From Denitromonas halophila (GTDB lineage Bacteria; Pseudomonadota; Gammaproteobacteria; Burkholderiales; Rhodocyclaceae): a stretch of DNA of 64,000 bases. Each line of letters starts with the position of its first letter. Within the stretch, counting starts at the first letter, position 1. The stretch lies in assembly GCF_007625155.1 (NCBI RefSeq), contig NZ_VMNK01000010.1:1-64000 (forward strand), in the 5' to 3' direction. Below the pieces are notes generated by a model. That model saw nothing but the letters and a program-made list of their open reading frames with translations, did no database searches and was not told the DNA's origin. The position numbers were made by a program, and so were the translations under genes. Below, in pieces: positions 34,833 through 44,136 of the stretch.

Positions 34833-37169
34833 TTACATGCCGTGCTCACGCTCGGTAACGTCCTCCTTCACCACCAGGAAGTGGGTGATGTGGCCGGCTG
34901 CATCGTGGATCGGCAGAATACGCTCGTACTCCCAGAACAGCTCGCCGCTCTTCTTACGGTTGTGCAATTTTCCCGACCACTCACGCCCCGCGGTAATGGT
35001 CTCCCAGAGGTCCTGATGCACTTTGCGAGGTGTATCGGTGGATCTCAGGATGCGGGGATTCTGGCCCAAAAGCTCCTCCTTCGAATATCCGGTAACCAAG
35101 GCAAAGCGGTGGTTGACGTACTCGATATTGCCGGCGGTGTCCGTGATCATGATGGAAATGGGGCTCTGCTCAACCGCCTGGGAAAGTATGCCAAGCTGCT
35201 CCTGCAGTTTGCTGCGCTCGCGCAGGAGAGCCTCCGCTTTTTTCCGCTCGCCAATGTCACGCGATAGCGCGAGCATGCACACACGGCCGTCGATCTCAGC
35301 GCGCCGCACGGTTATTTCCACCCAAAATAGGCTACCGTCGTGGCGTCGGGCCAACCACTCCCATACGGGCGCTTCACCTTGCTGCGCGCGTGCAAACCAT
35401 CTCAGGGCGTCCTGTTCGGTGTAGGGCGGGGTATTGGCACTCAGCTCGGCTATCCCTAGGTTGCGCGCCTCATCCCGGCTATATCCGTACATTTCGGTCA
35501 TCTGGGCGTTGACGTCAAGTATGGCGCCCGTGCCAACGTCATGCAGGAAGATGGCATCGCTCACTCCGTCGAAGATGGCCCGGAAGCGCGCCGCGCTCGC
35601 GCGCAGTTCCCATTCCTGCTGCTTGTGCTCGGTAATGTCCCGGGCAACACCGAATATGCCGATGACTCTGCCCTGTGCGTCGTGCAGCGGCCCTCTGGTG
35701 GTAAGGAAGGTGCGGATTCCGCCGATGGTGCGCAGCGTTTCCTCCGAGGTTAACACCTGGCCGGCATTTATGACCTGACGGTCGGAATCCATGAGACGCT
35801 CCGCGTCAACCGGTTGAAAGATTGCCGTATCGTCCCTTCTGAGCACTTCCGCACGAGTCTTTGCCACTACGCGGGAGAATTCGCGATTGGCGAACAAGTA
35901 GCGGCCCGCCGCATCCTTTGCGTATATGACATCCGTGGAGCCCTCGGCGATGGCGTCCAGGAGTTCGAGTGCCTGCAGCTTTTCCGCCCGTTCGTCGTTT
36001 TGGATCTTTGAGAAGCGTAGTTCACGACGCTGGTGAATAAGTCTGATCGCGGCCGCTGCAATCACAAGGCACAAGGTCGCCGCCAAGCCGATCCAGAGGG
36101 CATCCTTCCTCGCTTGTGCATAAAGTTCATCCTTATCCAGCTTGGCAACGAGAAACCAAGCGGTCCCTTCGATGTGCCTCACCACCCCGAGGACGGGAAC
36201 CGACCGGTAGTCGACGCCTTCGACCCACGTCTGGTGCTTACCCTCCAGAGCCTGCACGGCAAGCAGTTTCTTCTGGGTCATGGGCATACGCTGCTTGAGC
36301 GCCGTGTCTGAACGATGGCGCAGTTCGTTGAGGAATAGCACCTCGTCGCCTTCGCGGCGGAACAGCAGAGTTTCGGCACTCACGCTGGGAACCGGCCAAG
36401 ACTGAATGAAGGGGAAGAGAAATCGATTCGGATCGACCCGCAAGGCGACGGCCAGACCCGGGCTCCCTTCGGGGGACGGCAGGGGGGCGATGAAGTCGAG
36501 ATACACCTGAGACGGGTCACGCTGCATGCGGTACAGATCCGTGGAAAGCACTTGCCCCGTCTGGATAGCGCGCTGGGAGGTTTCAAGCAGGTTGGGCCCT
36601 GGGGGCGGTTCGGCTCCGCCCATGGCTGACACTACGATGTTCTTATCGTCCAGAAGTAGGACGTTCTCGTAGTCGAAGGCATCGCGGTAAGCTACCAGGC
36701 GTCCCCTCAGCTGCGCGTGCTCGACCTCGTCGCCTGACTGGCGCCAAGCCTCGTATAGCTCAAGCAGCGAGGCGTCACTGTGCACGAATTCAGCTATTTT
36801 CCGCTGTTCGCCGAGCCACGCCACAGTCTGATTTGTCTTGAGATCGGCAATAGCCTGGAGCCCTTCTAACTCCTTTCCCTTAAGATTGCCTAACGCATAA
36901 GCGATGCTAACAAGAGCGAGCAGAACGGTGACGCTGGCCACCACGACGAAGATAAGAATGAGTGCGCTCCGGCCGGAATAGGCAGTTTCCCCTGCTGGCG
37001 GGCGATTCGGTTCGCGGACGAGCCAGACCGCAGCAAGATACAGCACGAACCCTGTGGCTAGGACGAAAACAAGCCCTTTCCACATGCCGATCTGCGTATG
37101 GACCATGAAATCTGGCATTAAGTCCGGCACGAACTCCAGCATCAGTTTTTCGGAGAAAAAACGACCCAC
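34833..37169 (-). CDS. Membrane-bound triple-PAS sensor protein without output domain
   Basis: The 778-residue protein starts at GTG 37169 (ATG 37142 is an alternative). Membrane segments are at about residues 29-49, 67-90 and 358-378, with a periplasmic dCACHE-like region of about 265 residues between the last two. Three cytoplasmic PAS domains follow (about 405-525, 530-655 and 660-775), linked by S-box ends such as GVARDITEHK and ALSRDIGERK. The protein stops right after the third PAS domain (KEDVTEREHGM), with no kinase, GGDEF, EAL or helix-turn-helix. A PAS protein is a known companion in perchlorate islands. It may modulate the histidine kinase. Confidence 0.85.
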   Translation of the reverse strand: MGRFFSEKLMLEFVPDLMPDFMVHTQIGMWKGLVFVLATGFVLYLAAVWLVREPNRPPAGETAYSGRSALILIFVVVASVTVLLALVSIAYALGNLKGKELEGLQAIADLKTNQTVAWLGEQRKIAEFVHSDASLLELYEAWRQSGDEVEHAQLRGRLVAYRDAFDYENVLLLDDKNIVVSAMGGAEPPPGPNLLETSQRAIQTGQVLSTDLYRMQRDPSQVYLDFIAPLPSPEGSPGLAVALRVDPNRFLFPFIQSWPVPSVSAETLLFRREGDEVLFLNELRHRSDTALKQRMPMTQKKLLAVQALEGKHQTWVEGVDYRSVPVLGVVRHIEGTAWFLVAKLDKDELYAQARKDALWIGLAATLCLVIAAAAIRLIHQRRELRFSKIQNDERAEKLQALELLDAIAEGSTDVIYAKDAAGRYLFANREFSRVVAKTRAEVLRRDDTAIFQPVDAERLMDSDRQVINAGQVLTSEETLRTIGGIRTFLTTRGPLHDAQGRVIGIFGVARDITEHKQQEWELRASAARFRAIFDGVSDAIFLHDVGTGAILDVNAQMTEMYGYSRDEARNLGIAELSANTPPYTEQDALRWFARAQQGEAPVWEWLARRHDGSLFWVEITVRRAEIDGRVCMLALSRDIGERKKAEALLRERSKLQEQLGILSQAVEQSPISIMITDTAGNIEYVNHRFALVTGYSKEELLGQNPRILRSTDTPRKVHQDLWETITAGREWSGKLHNRKKSGELFWEYERILPIHDAAGHITHFLVVKEDVTEREHGM

Positions 37170-37684
37170 CCGACGCCCATCAGCGTACAGATGATTGCAA
37201 AGTGAACTGCAGGTCTGTCAAACTTTCACTACAGCTTATATCCCGGCATTGATTCGGTGCCCGGTGGCGAAACGGAGTATATCAAACAAGGCGCATTCAC
37301 CAGGTAGCTGAGATCCCAATAAGGTTACAAGAGAATCGGCAACGAATGTGACCCAATGCGAGGTGTCGGGAGAACAGCGAGTCCAATCTTAGGGGAGCTT
37401 CGACCACCGATCCACGAGCGCCCGCGCCGTGATCAGTGAGTCCTTGAATGGAGTTCTCGCCGTAAGGGATCAATGACAGACCCTGCTCCCGAACGCGCGC
37501 GCCGTGCCGCCGCTGGAGCACGACCACCTGGGCCGCGCCGGCCGATTTGGAATCCCCCTCCCGCCCGGTTACCCGACGACCGAAGCCCTGCGCGACCACG
37601 GCTGGCTGACGATCCCGCGCCAACTACTGCCCTTTTTCGAGCATTGTCGCCGCGAGTGCCAACGATCCGATCGGCAGGCTGGAT
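37170..37684. other. Intergenic stretch, no recognisable gene
   Basis: About 515 bases between the PAS gene and the hydrolase remnant. Frame 37504-37686 encodes LTIPRQLLPFFEHCRRE, which has coding character but no start context and may be another part of a decayed gene. Nothing else is recognisable. Confidence 0.4.
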
Positions 37685-37852
37685 AGGATTAGCGAACTCG
37701 CGGCCGCGTGGGGCCGCCGCATCTAGAACATCCACGTTGTCGGCCACCTCAACCCGGCGGCCGGTTTCGGTGAATGGCCGCGCGCAGAGGACTTTATCCG
37801 GGAACTCGCGCGATACGCTACGAACGTCGCGAAGAAGGTCGAACAGCGCTGA
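37685..37852 (+). pseudogene. C-terminal remnant of an RBBP9/YdeN-type serine hydrolase
   Basis: One frame reads RISELAAAWGRRI, a TAG stop, then IHVVGHLNPAAGFGEWPRAEDFIRELARY and a final stop at 37850-37852 (quoted by its ends). The AAAWG...GHLN...GFGEWP pattern matches the C terminus of RBBP9/YdeN alpha/beta hydrolases, including the catalytic His. The N-terminal part is absent. It is a fossil of earlier cargo between the perchlorate genes and the IS91-like element. Confidence 0.5.
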
Positions 37853-38380
37853 GGAAGCGGCATGCGCTTGGGTGTCGCATGGAGTTGAAGTTCTTAGCGT
37901 AGCCGGTCTGGCGCGGCTTCGTGTTGAGCAATCGTTACAGTGGCAGATTTCCTGAGCTATCGAATTTTCGATCCTTGACCCGTTACTGACCTCGCCAAAC
38001 GATAGTCAACCGGCCGGTGCTGTTAAGGGTTGTGGGATGCCTGCCCTCAAGCGAATGGCGTGGAAACGGGACGGGCGTCTGCGGGCAGGCGTCGCACAAG
38101 CCTCGGGGGAGGAAACCGCGGAATGCGGGTACGCGGCTTGAAGATGGGTTCGGCTATGGGGATTTGAATCTGCGGACAGCGACCAAGCCGACCGTTGGCT
38201 GGTGCAGTGGGTAGCCGCCAACAGTTGAAACGGCGCTGACGCAGGAGGTCGGCACCGAGCATGCACATCCTGGAAGAGGCTCTGTGAGCCAGGATGACAG
38301 TAAACGGCAACAGTCTCCTATCGGCACCGCAGACCGGGAAGCCGACACTGGAAGGCAATGGGTAGGCAGACAGATGCGAA
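37853..38380. other. Non-coding left part of the IS91-like region
   Basis: About 530 bases without a convincing gene. Near 38315-38345 the bases TCGGCACCGCAGACCGGG...AAGCCGA can fold, as often seen at the replication end of IS91-family elements next to the transposase stop. The exact element border is not resolved. Confidence 0.4.
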
Positions 38381-39547
38381 TCATGGCGGCGCGCGGATCG
38401 GTTGTCGGCGCATGATGATCTCGACGACGTGCATGGTCGAGCCGCAGCACCGACATACAAAGGCCGGCATGATCGTCGTGGCGGTCTCGTCACTGACGGG
38501 CTCGGGCTGATCGACATCGAGCAAGGCGCGTGCTTTGGCCAGATTCTCCCGTCGCCTGGCATTGGCCAGCAGGCCGTAGTGGCGAATGCGATGGAAGCCA
38601 CCCGGCAGCACATGCAGCAGAAATCGGCGCATGAACTCATCTGGCGCGAGTGTCATGGTCTTGTGGCGGGTGCGCCCCTTGGCGCGGTAGTCCTTCCAGC
38701 GGAAAGCCACGCCGTCGTGATCCATCGCCACCAATCGCCGGTTCGAGATGGCCACCCGGTGGGTGTAGCGGGAGAGATAGGTCAGAACTGCCTCGGGCCC
38801 GGCAAACGGGCGCTTGGCATAGACGACCCACTCGCACTTTCGGAGCGGTACGAGCCACTGATTGAAAACTGTGGCATCAGTCAAGTCCGCATGCTCGCCG
38901 AAGAACTGGAGTTGGCTGGTGCGATGCAACTTCTCCAGCTCTTCGACGAAACGGCGGCGAAAGAGCCGGGAGAGCACCCGCACAGGCAGGAAGAATCCTC
39001 GCCGGCACGACACCCAGCGTTGGCCATCGGCTGATAGCCCACCGCCGGGTACGATTCCGTGCACGTGAGGGTGATGTGTCAGCGCCGACCCCCACGTGTG
39101 TAGCACCAGGGTGACGCCGATCTGTGCGCCAAGGTGTTTCGAGTCAGCCGCGATGGTCAGCAGCGTTTCGGCCGCCACGTCGAACAGCAGTTTGTAGAGG
39201 GCGGCCTTGTTGGTATAGGCGATGGCGCTGATTTGCGCCGGCAGGGTGAACACGACGTGGTAATACTCGACGGGCAGCAGATCGGCCTGTCGGGCCTCAA
39301 GCCAGCGTTGTGCCGCCTTGGCCTGGCACTTCGGACAGTGTCGGTTGCCGCAGGAGTTGTAGCTGATCTCCTGGTGATCGCAGGCATCGCAGCGCAATGC
39401 ATGGCCCCCCAGCGCCGCGGTGCGGCACTGTTCAATGGCCGACATGACCTTGAGCTGACCAAGGCTCAGGTGTCCTGCCTGCTGCCGGCGCCACGCGGGC
39501 GCATGGGCACGGAAGATGTCGCCGACCTCCAGGGTGGGTCGCCCCAT
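38381..39547 (-). CDS. IS91-family rolling-circle (HUH) transposase
   Basis: The 388-residue protein starts at ATG 39547. An N-terminal zinc domain has ALRCDACDHQ and CGNRHCPKCQ (about residues 50-78). The HUH metal motif is HHPHVHGIVPGGG (about residue 155), and the tyrosine region is YLSRYTHRVAIS (about residue 265). IS91 elements move one-ended by rolling-circle transposition and often mobilise neighbouring DNA. The companion recombinase gene lies upstream with a 6-base gap to its stop. Intact by eye. Confidence 0.92.
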   Translation of the reverse strand: MGRPTLEVGDIFRAHAPAWRRQQAGHLSLGQLKVMSAIEQCRTAALGGHALRCDACDHQEISYNSCGNRHCPKCQAKAAQRWLEARQADLLPVEYYHVVFTLPAQISAIAYTNKAALYKLLFDVAAETLLTIAADSKHLGAQIGVTLVLHTWGSALTHHPHVHGIVPGGGLSADGQRWVSCRRGFFLPVRVLSRLFRRRFVEELEKLHRTSQLQFFGEHADLTDATVFNQWLVPLRKCEWVVYAKRPFAGPEAVLTYLSRYTHRVAISNRRLVAMDHDGVAFRWKDYRAKGRTRHKTMTLAPDEFMRRFLLHVLPGGFHRIRHYGLLANARRRENLAKARALLDVDQPEPVSDETATTIMPAFVCRCCGSTMHVVEIIMRRQPIRAPP

Positions 39548-39553
39548 GGCGGC

Positions 39554-40429
39554 TTACGTTGGGTGCAGCGTCTCCAGGGGGCTGACGACTTCGCGCAGGA
39601 TGTCGGTGGCGACCTGCGTGTAAAGTGCCGTGGTGTCCAGTCGCTTGTGACCGAGCAGGACCTGGATGACCCGGATGTCGACTTTCTGCTCAAGCAGATG
39701 AGTGGCAAAACTGTGCCTCAGCGTGTGCATCGAGACGCGTTTGTCGAGACCTGCCGCCTGCGTAGCCTCCTTGATGGCCCGATTGAGTTGCCGCGCACTC
39801 AAGGGCTCGACGGGGTTTAACCCCGGAAACAACCAGCCGCCGTCGAGCATCTTGCCTTGCGCGCGTGCCACCTTCCACCAGAGACGCAGGCGTTCGAGCA
39901 GTACCGGCGAGAGCATGGCGTAGCGATCCTTCTGCCCTTTACCGCATTCGACGCGAAGCGTCATACGTTGACTGTCGATGTCGCCCACCTTGAGTGCAAT
40001 GACTTCGCCGGCACGCAGGCCCGCGCCATAGGCGACCGAGAGCGCGGTCTGGTGTTTGAGGTTACTGGCCGCGGCGATCAACCGTGCGACCTCTTCACGA
40101 CTTAACACCACCGGTAAGGTGCGTGGTACCCGCACCGGTTGCATCTTGGCCATCAACTCGGGTCGATCGAGCGTGACCTCGCAGAAGAACTTGAGTCCGC
40201 TGATCGCCGCGTTGAGCGACACCGGCGAGATGCCGGTGTCGACAAGGTGGAGTTGGTAGTTGCGAAAGTCCTCAATCGCCGCCGTATCGGGCGAGCGTCC
40301 CAGGTATTTGGCAAACTGGCGTACTGCACGCAGGTAGTGGGTCTGCGTCTTGTCGCAAAACTTGCGCATCCGCATGTCGTCGACCATGCGCTGGCGCAGC
40401 GGACTGATGCTCGGCTTCTGGGTTTCCAT
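39554..40429 (-). CDS. Tyrosine recombinase accompanying the IS91-like transposase
   Basis: The 291-residue protein starts at ATG 40429 after GGAG (the frame opens at 40504). An N-terminal SAM-like core-binding domain is followed by the catalytic domain: Arg in GAGLRAGEVIALKVGDI, HTLRHSFATHLLE with the His-x-x-Arg, LLGHKRLDTTALYTQV with the second His and nucleophile Tyr. XerD-like recombinases next to IS91-type transposases are a known pairing. The two genes likely form one operon. Its target site is unknown. Confidence 0.9.
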   Translation of the reverse strand: METQKPSISPLRQRMVDDMRMRKFCDKTQTHYLRAVRQFAKYLGRSPDTAAIEDFRNYQLHLVDTGISPVSLNAAISGLKFFCEVTLDRPELMAKMQPVRVPRTLPVVLSREEVARLIAAASNLKHQTALSVAYGAGLRAGEVIALKVGDIDSQRMTLRVECGKGQKDRYAMLSPVLLERLRLWWKVARAQGKMLDGGWLFPGLNPVEPLSARQLNRAIKEATQAAGLDKRVSMHTLRHSFATHLLEQKVDIRVIQVLLGHKRLDTTALYTQVATDILREVVSPLETLHPT

Positions 40430-40899
40430 GGCTTGCTCCTGTCGGAAATCGAGGCGACGTTGCCTCCTTTCCAACATCGGCAGATTCATGCCGCCGCAAA
40501 CCACTTACCTCAAAAAAAACAGACTACGCTTGAACACCACCCCTACCGCGCGAGCGGTTTAGTCCACCATCACAAAGCCGCCCGCTGGCAGAGAAAAATC
40601 GGCTTCGTCAGGCAAATGGCCGCTTTCGGGTTCGAGGTCCAACTCAACGTCGGCTTAGCGGAAAAGGTCGTCACCGGCCGGTCATGGCCGGGTGCTGAAA
40701 TAGGATTTACGAAGACCAATGGCCGTTACCGCTGCGTAGCTGTCGTAGGGTCTGAAAGTCGCTACTTCAGCTTTGGGTCGAACCCGGCCTTTCGACCAAG
40801 CGAAGCCTACTAGGCGGAATTGGCAAATCGCCGTGCAACGCAGCATGACCGAAGACATAGGCACTTGCGCTATATCCCGATTTGGGACTAAACTTTCGC
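40430..40899. other. Intergenic stretch between IS91-like genes and higBA
   Basis: About 470 bases with no recognisable gene. It should contain the other end of the IS91-like element and the higBA promoter. I looked here for a left inverted repeat matching the ISL3 right end (GGGGCTTCGG) and found none. Confidence 0.5.
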
Positions 40900-41205
40900 A
40901 TGCGAATCATTGCCGTCAGCTACCTGCGACCTTTCTGGGAATCCAATCCGGACGCCGAGCAGCCCTTGAAGTCCTGGGTGGATGAGGTGAAGAAGGCGAA
41001 CTGGAGCCAGCCGGCGGACATCAAGGCGCAGTACCGTAGCGCCAGCATCCTGAAGAATCGCCGGGTCGTGTTCAACATCAAGGGCAATGACTATCGATTG
41101 GTGGTCTCGGTGGCCTATCGCTTCCAGGCTGTTTACGTGAAATTCATCGGCACGCACGCCGAGTACGATCTGATTGACGCCGAAACCGTTGAAATGGAGT
41201 CCTGA
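40900..41205 (+). CDS. higB: HigB-type toxin (RelE-superfamily mRNA interferase)
   Basis: The 101-residue protein starts at ATG 40900 (MRIIAVSYLRPFW). It matches the HigB toxin fold: WVDEVKKANWSQPADIKAQY, ILKNRRVVFNIKGNDYRLVV and VYVKFIGTHAEYDLID, read here by its segments. The toxin cuts ribosome-bound mRNA when not neutralised. The toxin gene precedes the antitoxin gene, the usual hig order, with a 1-base gap. Lying beside the ISL3 transposase, the pair could stabilise the transposon. Confidence 0.9.
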   Translation: MRIIAVSYLRPFWESNPDAEQPLKSWVDEVKKANWSQPADIKAQYRSASILKNRRVVFNIKGNDYRLVVSVAYRFQAVYVKFIGTHAEYDLIDAETVEMES

Positions 41206-41206
41206 C

Positions 41207-41587
41207 ATGGAAATCCGACCAATTCATACCGACGCTGACTATCGGGCTGTTCTGCGCGAGGTATCGGCGTACTTCGAAAACGAGCCAGAGCCAGGCTCCA
41301 CGGAAGGAGACCGGTTCGAGGTGCTGGTAACGCTGCTCGAAGCCTATGAAGCCAAGCACTTCCCCATCGACCTTCCCGATCCGGTGGAAGCCATCAAGTT
41401 CCGCATGGAGCAAGCCGGACTGGCACCGAAGGACTTGGTGCCGGCCATCGGCCGTCTGAACCGCGTCTATGAAATCCTGAATCACAAGCGTCCGCTGACG
41501 CTCAACATGATCTGGCGACTGCACGAGAAGTTCGGAATCCCTGCCGAGAGCCTGATCCGCCCATCCAAGCTATCCGCGGCTGCTTGA
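41207..41587 (+). CDS. higA: HigA-type antitoxin
   Basis: The 126-residue protein starts at ATG 41207, one base after higB. The N-terminal half is acidic (EIRPIHTDADYRAVL, YFENEPEPGS). The C-terminal half is a helix-turn-helix: AIKFRMEQAGLAPKDLVPAIG and RLNRVYEILNHKRPLTLNM. It binds HigB and represses the operon promoter in known systems. It is followed by the ISL3 transposase gene after 16 bases, so the three genes may be co-transcribed. Confidence 0.9.
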   Translation: MEIRPIHTDADYRAVLREVSAYFENEPEPGSTEGDRFEVLVTLLEAYEAKHFPIDLPDPVEAIKFRMEQAGLAPKDLVPAIGRLNRVYEILNHKRPLTLNMIWRLHEKFGIPAESLIRPSKLSAAA

Positions 41588-41603
41588 TCCGGTAGGAAGC
41601 GCT

Positions 41604-42974
41604 GTGCCCGTCAACATCCTCAACCTGCCCGGTCTGGATGTGGTGGATTTCCGGGAAACCGACACCGAATATCACGTTCGCGCCACGCCCAAGGCGATTT
41701 CCCGCCTGTGTCCGTCATGTGGGCCAGCAAGCAGAGTGGTCGTCCATCAACAGAAAACCCTGTTTGTCCGTGACCTGCCCAGTCATGGCCGGGCTGTGGC
41801 CATCCACCTCGACGTTCCCCGCCTGAAATGTCATGACTGCGTGCGGACCTTCACCGCTGTTGTGCCCGAGGTCGATGCCGACCGGCAGATGACCGAGCGC
41901 CTGGTGAAATGGATCGGGCGGCAATCGCTTGAATACCCGTTCACGGAGATCGCCAAGCAGGTCGGCATTGATGAAAAGACCGTCCGGGCCATCTTTGGCG
42001 AGTACGTTGCCGAACTGGAGAAGCAGTACCAGCGTGATACTCCGGTCATCCTTGGGCTGGATGAAATCTACCTTTCCCGGCCACGAGGCGTCATCACCAA
42101 CATTGGCGACCGCTGCCTGGTCGATATGCTGGAGAACCGGTACAAGAAGACCATCGTTGAATTCCTGAAGAGCCTGCCCAATCCAGAACGGATTCAGGCG
42201 GCTTCGACTGACATGTACCGCCCGTACCGGGAGGCCATCCAGGAAGTCCTGCCGCACGTCGTTCATGTGGTCGACAAGTACCACATTATCCGGATGGGCA
42301 ATGAGGCGCTGGAAGCCGTCCGGCGACGAATGAAGGACACGATCAGCGGCAAGCTGAATCTGGCCTTGAAGCGCGAGCGAAAGCTGCTGACCATGCGTCA
42401 GCACGAGCTATCCGATGAACAGTGGCTGGCGGTTTCTGGCTGGCTGAACAACTTTCCCCAGCTGAAGGTCGCCTACGAGTTGAAGGAGCGGTATTTCAGG
42501 ATCTGGGACTGCGAATCCCCGGACGAGGCGGCGGCGGAGTACCTGCGCTGGCAGGAAGCTATCCCGCCGGAGCTTGCCAAGCCGTTCCGGGCAATCACCA
42601 CCGCCTGGCGGACGTGGCGGAAACAGATCCTTGCCTACTTCGAGCATCCGATCACCAACGCCTTCACCGAGTCGTTCAATGCCAAGATCCGGAAGGCGTA
42701 CCAAGAGGGGAATGGCTACAGCTTCGAGGTGCTGCGCGCCAAGGTGCTGTTCACGGACGTGATGCAGCGGAAAGCACGACGGGTCGAGCAGGTGAAGGTG
42801 AAGCGCCGGCCCAGATTTGACGAGCTTGAAGGTGCCCGGATGTATTTCAACCTTGGTCGGATGACGCCCGAGGAACCGCAATACGATGTCAGGAACGTCG
42901 TGAAGGAAGTGACGCTCGGAACCGACCTGTCCACCTTACTGGCCGAAATCGACCATTGGCCAACAAGGTGCTAA
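41604..42974 (+). CDS. ISL3-family transposase
   Basis: The 456-residue protein starts at GTG 41604 with AGGAAG upstream. The N-terminal zinc fingers are CPSCGPASR and LKCHDCVRTF. The DDE catalytic residues are in GLDEIYLSRPRG, TDMYRPYREAI with VVDKYHI, and NAFTESFNAKIRKAYQ. The right inverted repeat (42985-43008) begins 10 bases after the stop, normal for an IS end. No matching left repeat is close to higB; the only other copy is at 16872, so this enzyme probably moved the whole 26-kb unit. Intact by eye. Confidence 0.93.
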   Translation: MPVNILNLPGLDVVDFRETDTEYHVRATPKAISRLCPSCGPASRVVVHQQKTLFVRDLPSHGRAVAIHLDVPRLKCHDCVRTFTAVVPEVDADRQMTERLVKWIGRQSLEYPFTEIAKQVGIDEKTVRAIFGEYVAELEKQYQRDTPVILGLDEIYLSRPRGVITNIGDRCLVDMLENRYKKTIVEFLKSLPNPERIQAASTDMYRPYREAIQEVLPHVVHVVDKYHIIRMGNEALEAVRRRMKDTISGKLNLALKRERKLLTMRQHELSDEQWLAVSGWLNNFPQLKVAYELKERYFRIWDCESPDEAAAEYLRWQEAIPPELAKPFRAITTAWRTWRKQILAYFEHPITNAFTESFNAKIRKAYQEGNGYSFEVLRAKVLFTDVMQRKARRVEQVKVKRRPRFDELEGARMYFNLGRMTPEEPQYDVRNVVKEVTLGTDLSTLLAEIDHWPTRC

Positions 42975-42984
42975 ATCAGGGTCT

Positions 42985-43008
42985 GTACACCAGAAAATCC
43001 GAAGCCCC
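42985..43008 (-). repeat. Right terminal inverted repeat of the 26-kb unit
   Basis: On the minus strand: GGGGCTTCGGATTTTC followed by TGGTGTAC; one mismatch with the left end. It is followed directly by the target duplication. Confidence 0.88.
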
Positions 43009-43016
43009 GGAAAAGT
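43009..43016. repeat. Right target-site duplication GGAAAAGT
   Basis: Identical to 16864-16871 on the other side of the unit. Confidence 0.9.
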
Positions 43017-43386
43017 ACAAGGGGAGATCGAAGGCCTGCGCGAGCGCGCGGTTGTAGCTGGCCATGAAGGGCCAGTCCATGAGCGTGCTGCCCTCCCGGC
43101 CGTCGACATCGTGGTGCCACAGCTCGATGCGGCTGCGATCTGACCCCATGTCGAAGAGCCGGCACAGCGAGGCGAGCGAATCCTTCCCGCCCGACATGCA
43201 TATCACGATCCGGTCGTAGCCGCCCAGGTCGATGTCCGGCGCGTCGAAGTAGGCGCCCTTCTCGATCGGCCCCGCGGCCTGCGCGCAGCGCTCGAGCAGC
43301 AGCGGGATGACGACTCGGTCATCGAACCGATCCGCTTGTCTTGGCAAGGGGCGATTGCAGGGTGATCGAACGTGGGCGGTGGTCAT
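43009..43386 (-). pseudogene. PAPS-reductase-family protein, 5' part (gene split by the 26-kb element)
   Basis: The first 126 codons run from ATG 43386 (MTTAHVRSPCN) to the target duplication. The PP-loop ATP-binding motif VICMSGGKDSLASL is about residue 65, and WHHDVDGREGSTLMDWPF follows, as in PAPS reductase/IbrA-like proteins. After the duplication the frame runs into the transposon end and stops at 42976. Joined to 16111-16863 it encodes about 376 residues in frame. The enzyme activates a substrate with ATP in related families; the actual substrate is unknown. Confidence 0.88.
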
Positions 43387-43485
43387 CGGGGGGCTCGGCG
43401 ATGGGTGGATACCCCACCACGCTACCCGCAGCGTTGTCCCATTCAAGGGCTTGAAAAGGGATTGAGGTGTGGGATGCTCTGAGCC

Positions 43486-44049
43486 ATGGAAACCAATCGC
43501 ACCCCTTGGCGCCTCGCCATTGGCGAGCCGTTCGCACCCGAGCGCACTACGTGGCAGCACAACCGCTTCGAGTTCCGGTACTTCGACGGCAGCTATCTGC
43601 TACAGATCAACGAGGCGAGTCCCGGCCCGAAGAGCATCGAGGCCTTCCGGTTCGCGCCGATTCACATCGGCCTGCATTTCGAGCGCAACGTGATCTTCTT
43701 TCTGTTCAAAATTCAGGGCAGCTGGGAATGGTCTGACCAGGCGTTCTCAATCCATCTCGTGCCGGTCGAAGACCGCGGGCCGGGCGAGGCGAGTGACAAA
43801 CACTTTGTGCCCCTTACAGTGGTGCTGGTCGACGCCGACACCGGACTCGTTCGCGCGCTTCGCGTGGTCACCATGAGTCCGCGCTTTGTTGGGGCATTTC
43901 AGCGGTTCATTGCCATCCAGAAGGCTGCACCTTTTAGCCGCGCTGAGCACGAAGCGGCGATTGTCTCTGTCTATGCGCGATACACCGCTTCGAAGGACCT
44001 GGCTGCAGCGGCGTTGTATCGGGAGCGGGCTGGCAGCAACCTCGCCTGA
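43486..44049 (+). CDS. Hypothetical protein, 187 residues
   Basis: The frame starts at ATG 43486 (METNRTPWRLAIG), divergent from the split PAPS-reductase-family gene with 99 bases between. The product is soluble and beta-rich in its first 130 residues (FEFRYFDGSYLLQ, IGLHFERNVIFFLFKIQGSWEW) with a helical C terminus (FVGAFQRFIAIQ). No known domain is recognised. The divergent pair might have formed a unit before the transposon insertion. Confidence 0.65.
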   Translation: METNRTPWRLAIGEPFAPERTTWQHNRFEFRYFDGSYLLQINEASPGPKSIEAFRFAPIHIGLHFERNVIFFLFKIQGSWEWSDQAFSIHLVPVEDRGPGEASDKHFVPLTVVLVDADTGLVRALRVVTMSPRFVGAFQRFIAIQKAAPFSRAEHEAAIVSVYARYTASKDLAAAALYRERAGSNLA

Positions 44050-44136
44050 GCAAGCGTGCAGTGCTATTGCCGAAGAAGCCGGCAGACCGCCTGATCAACC
44101 ACTTGCTGATCCACACTGGCGAGTGACGAGCCAAGG

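Noticed and set aside
40430..40899. Left end of a simple ISL3 insertion with higBA
   Set aside because: No copy of the 24-bp end is present here; the only partner end is at 16872.
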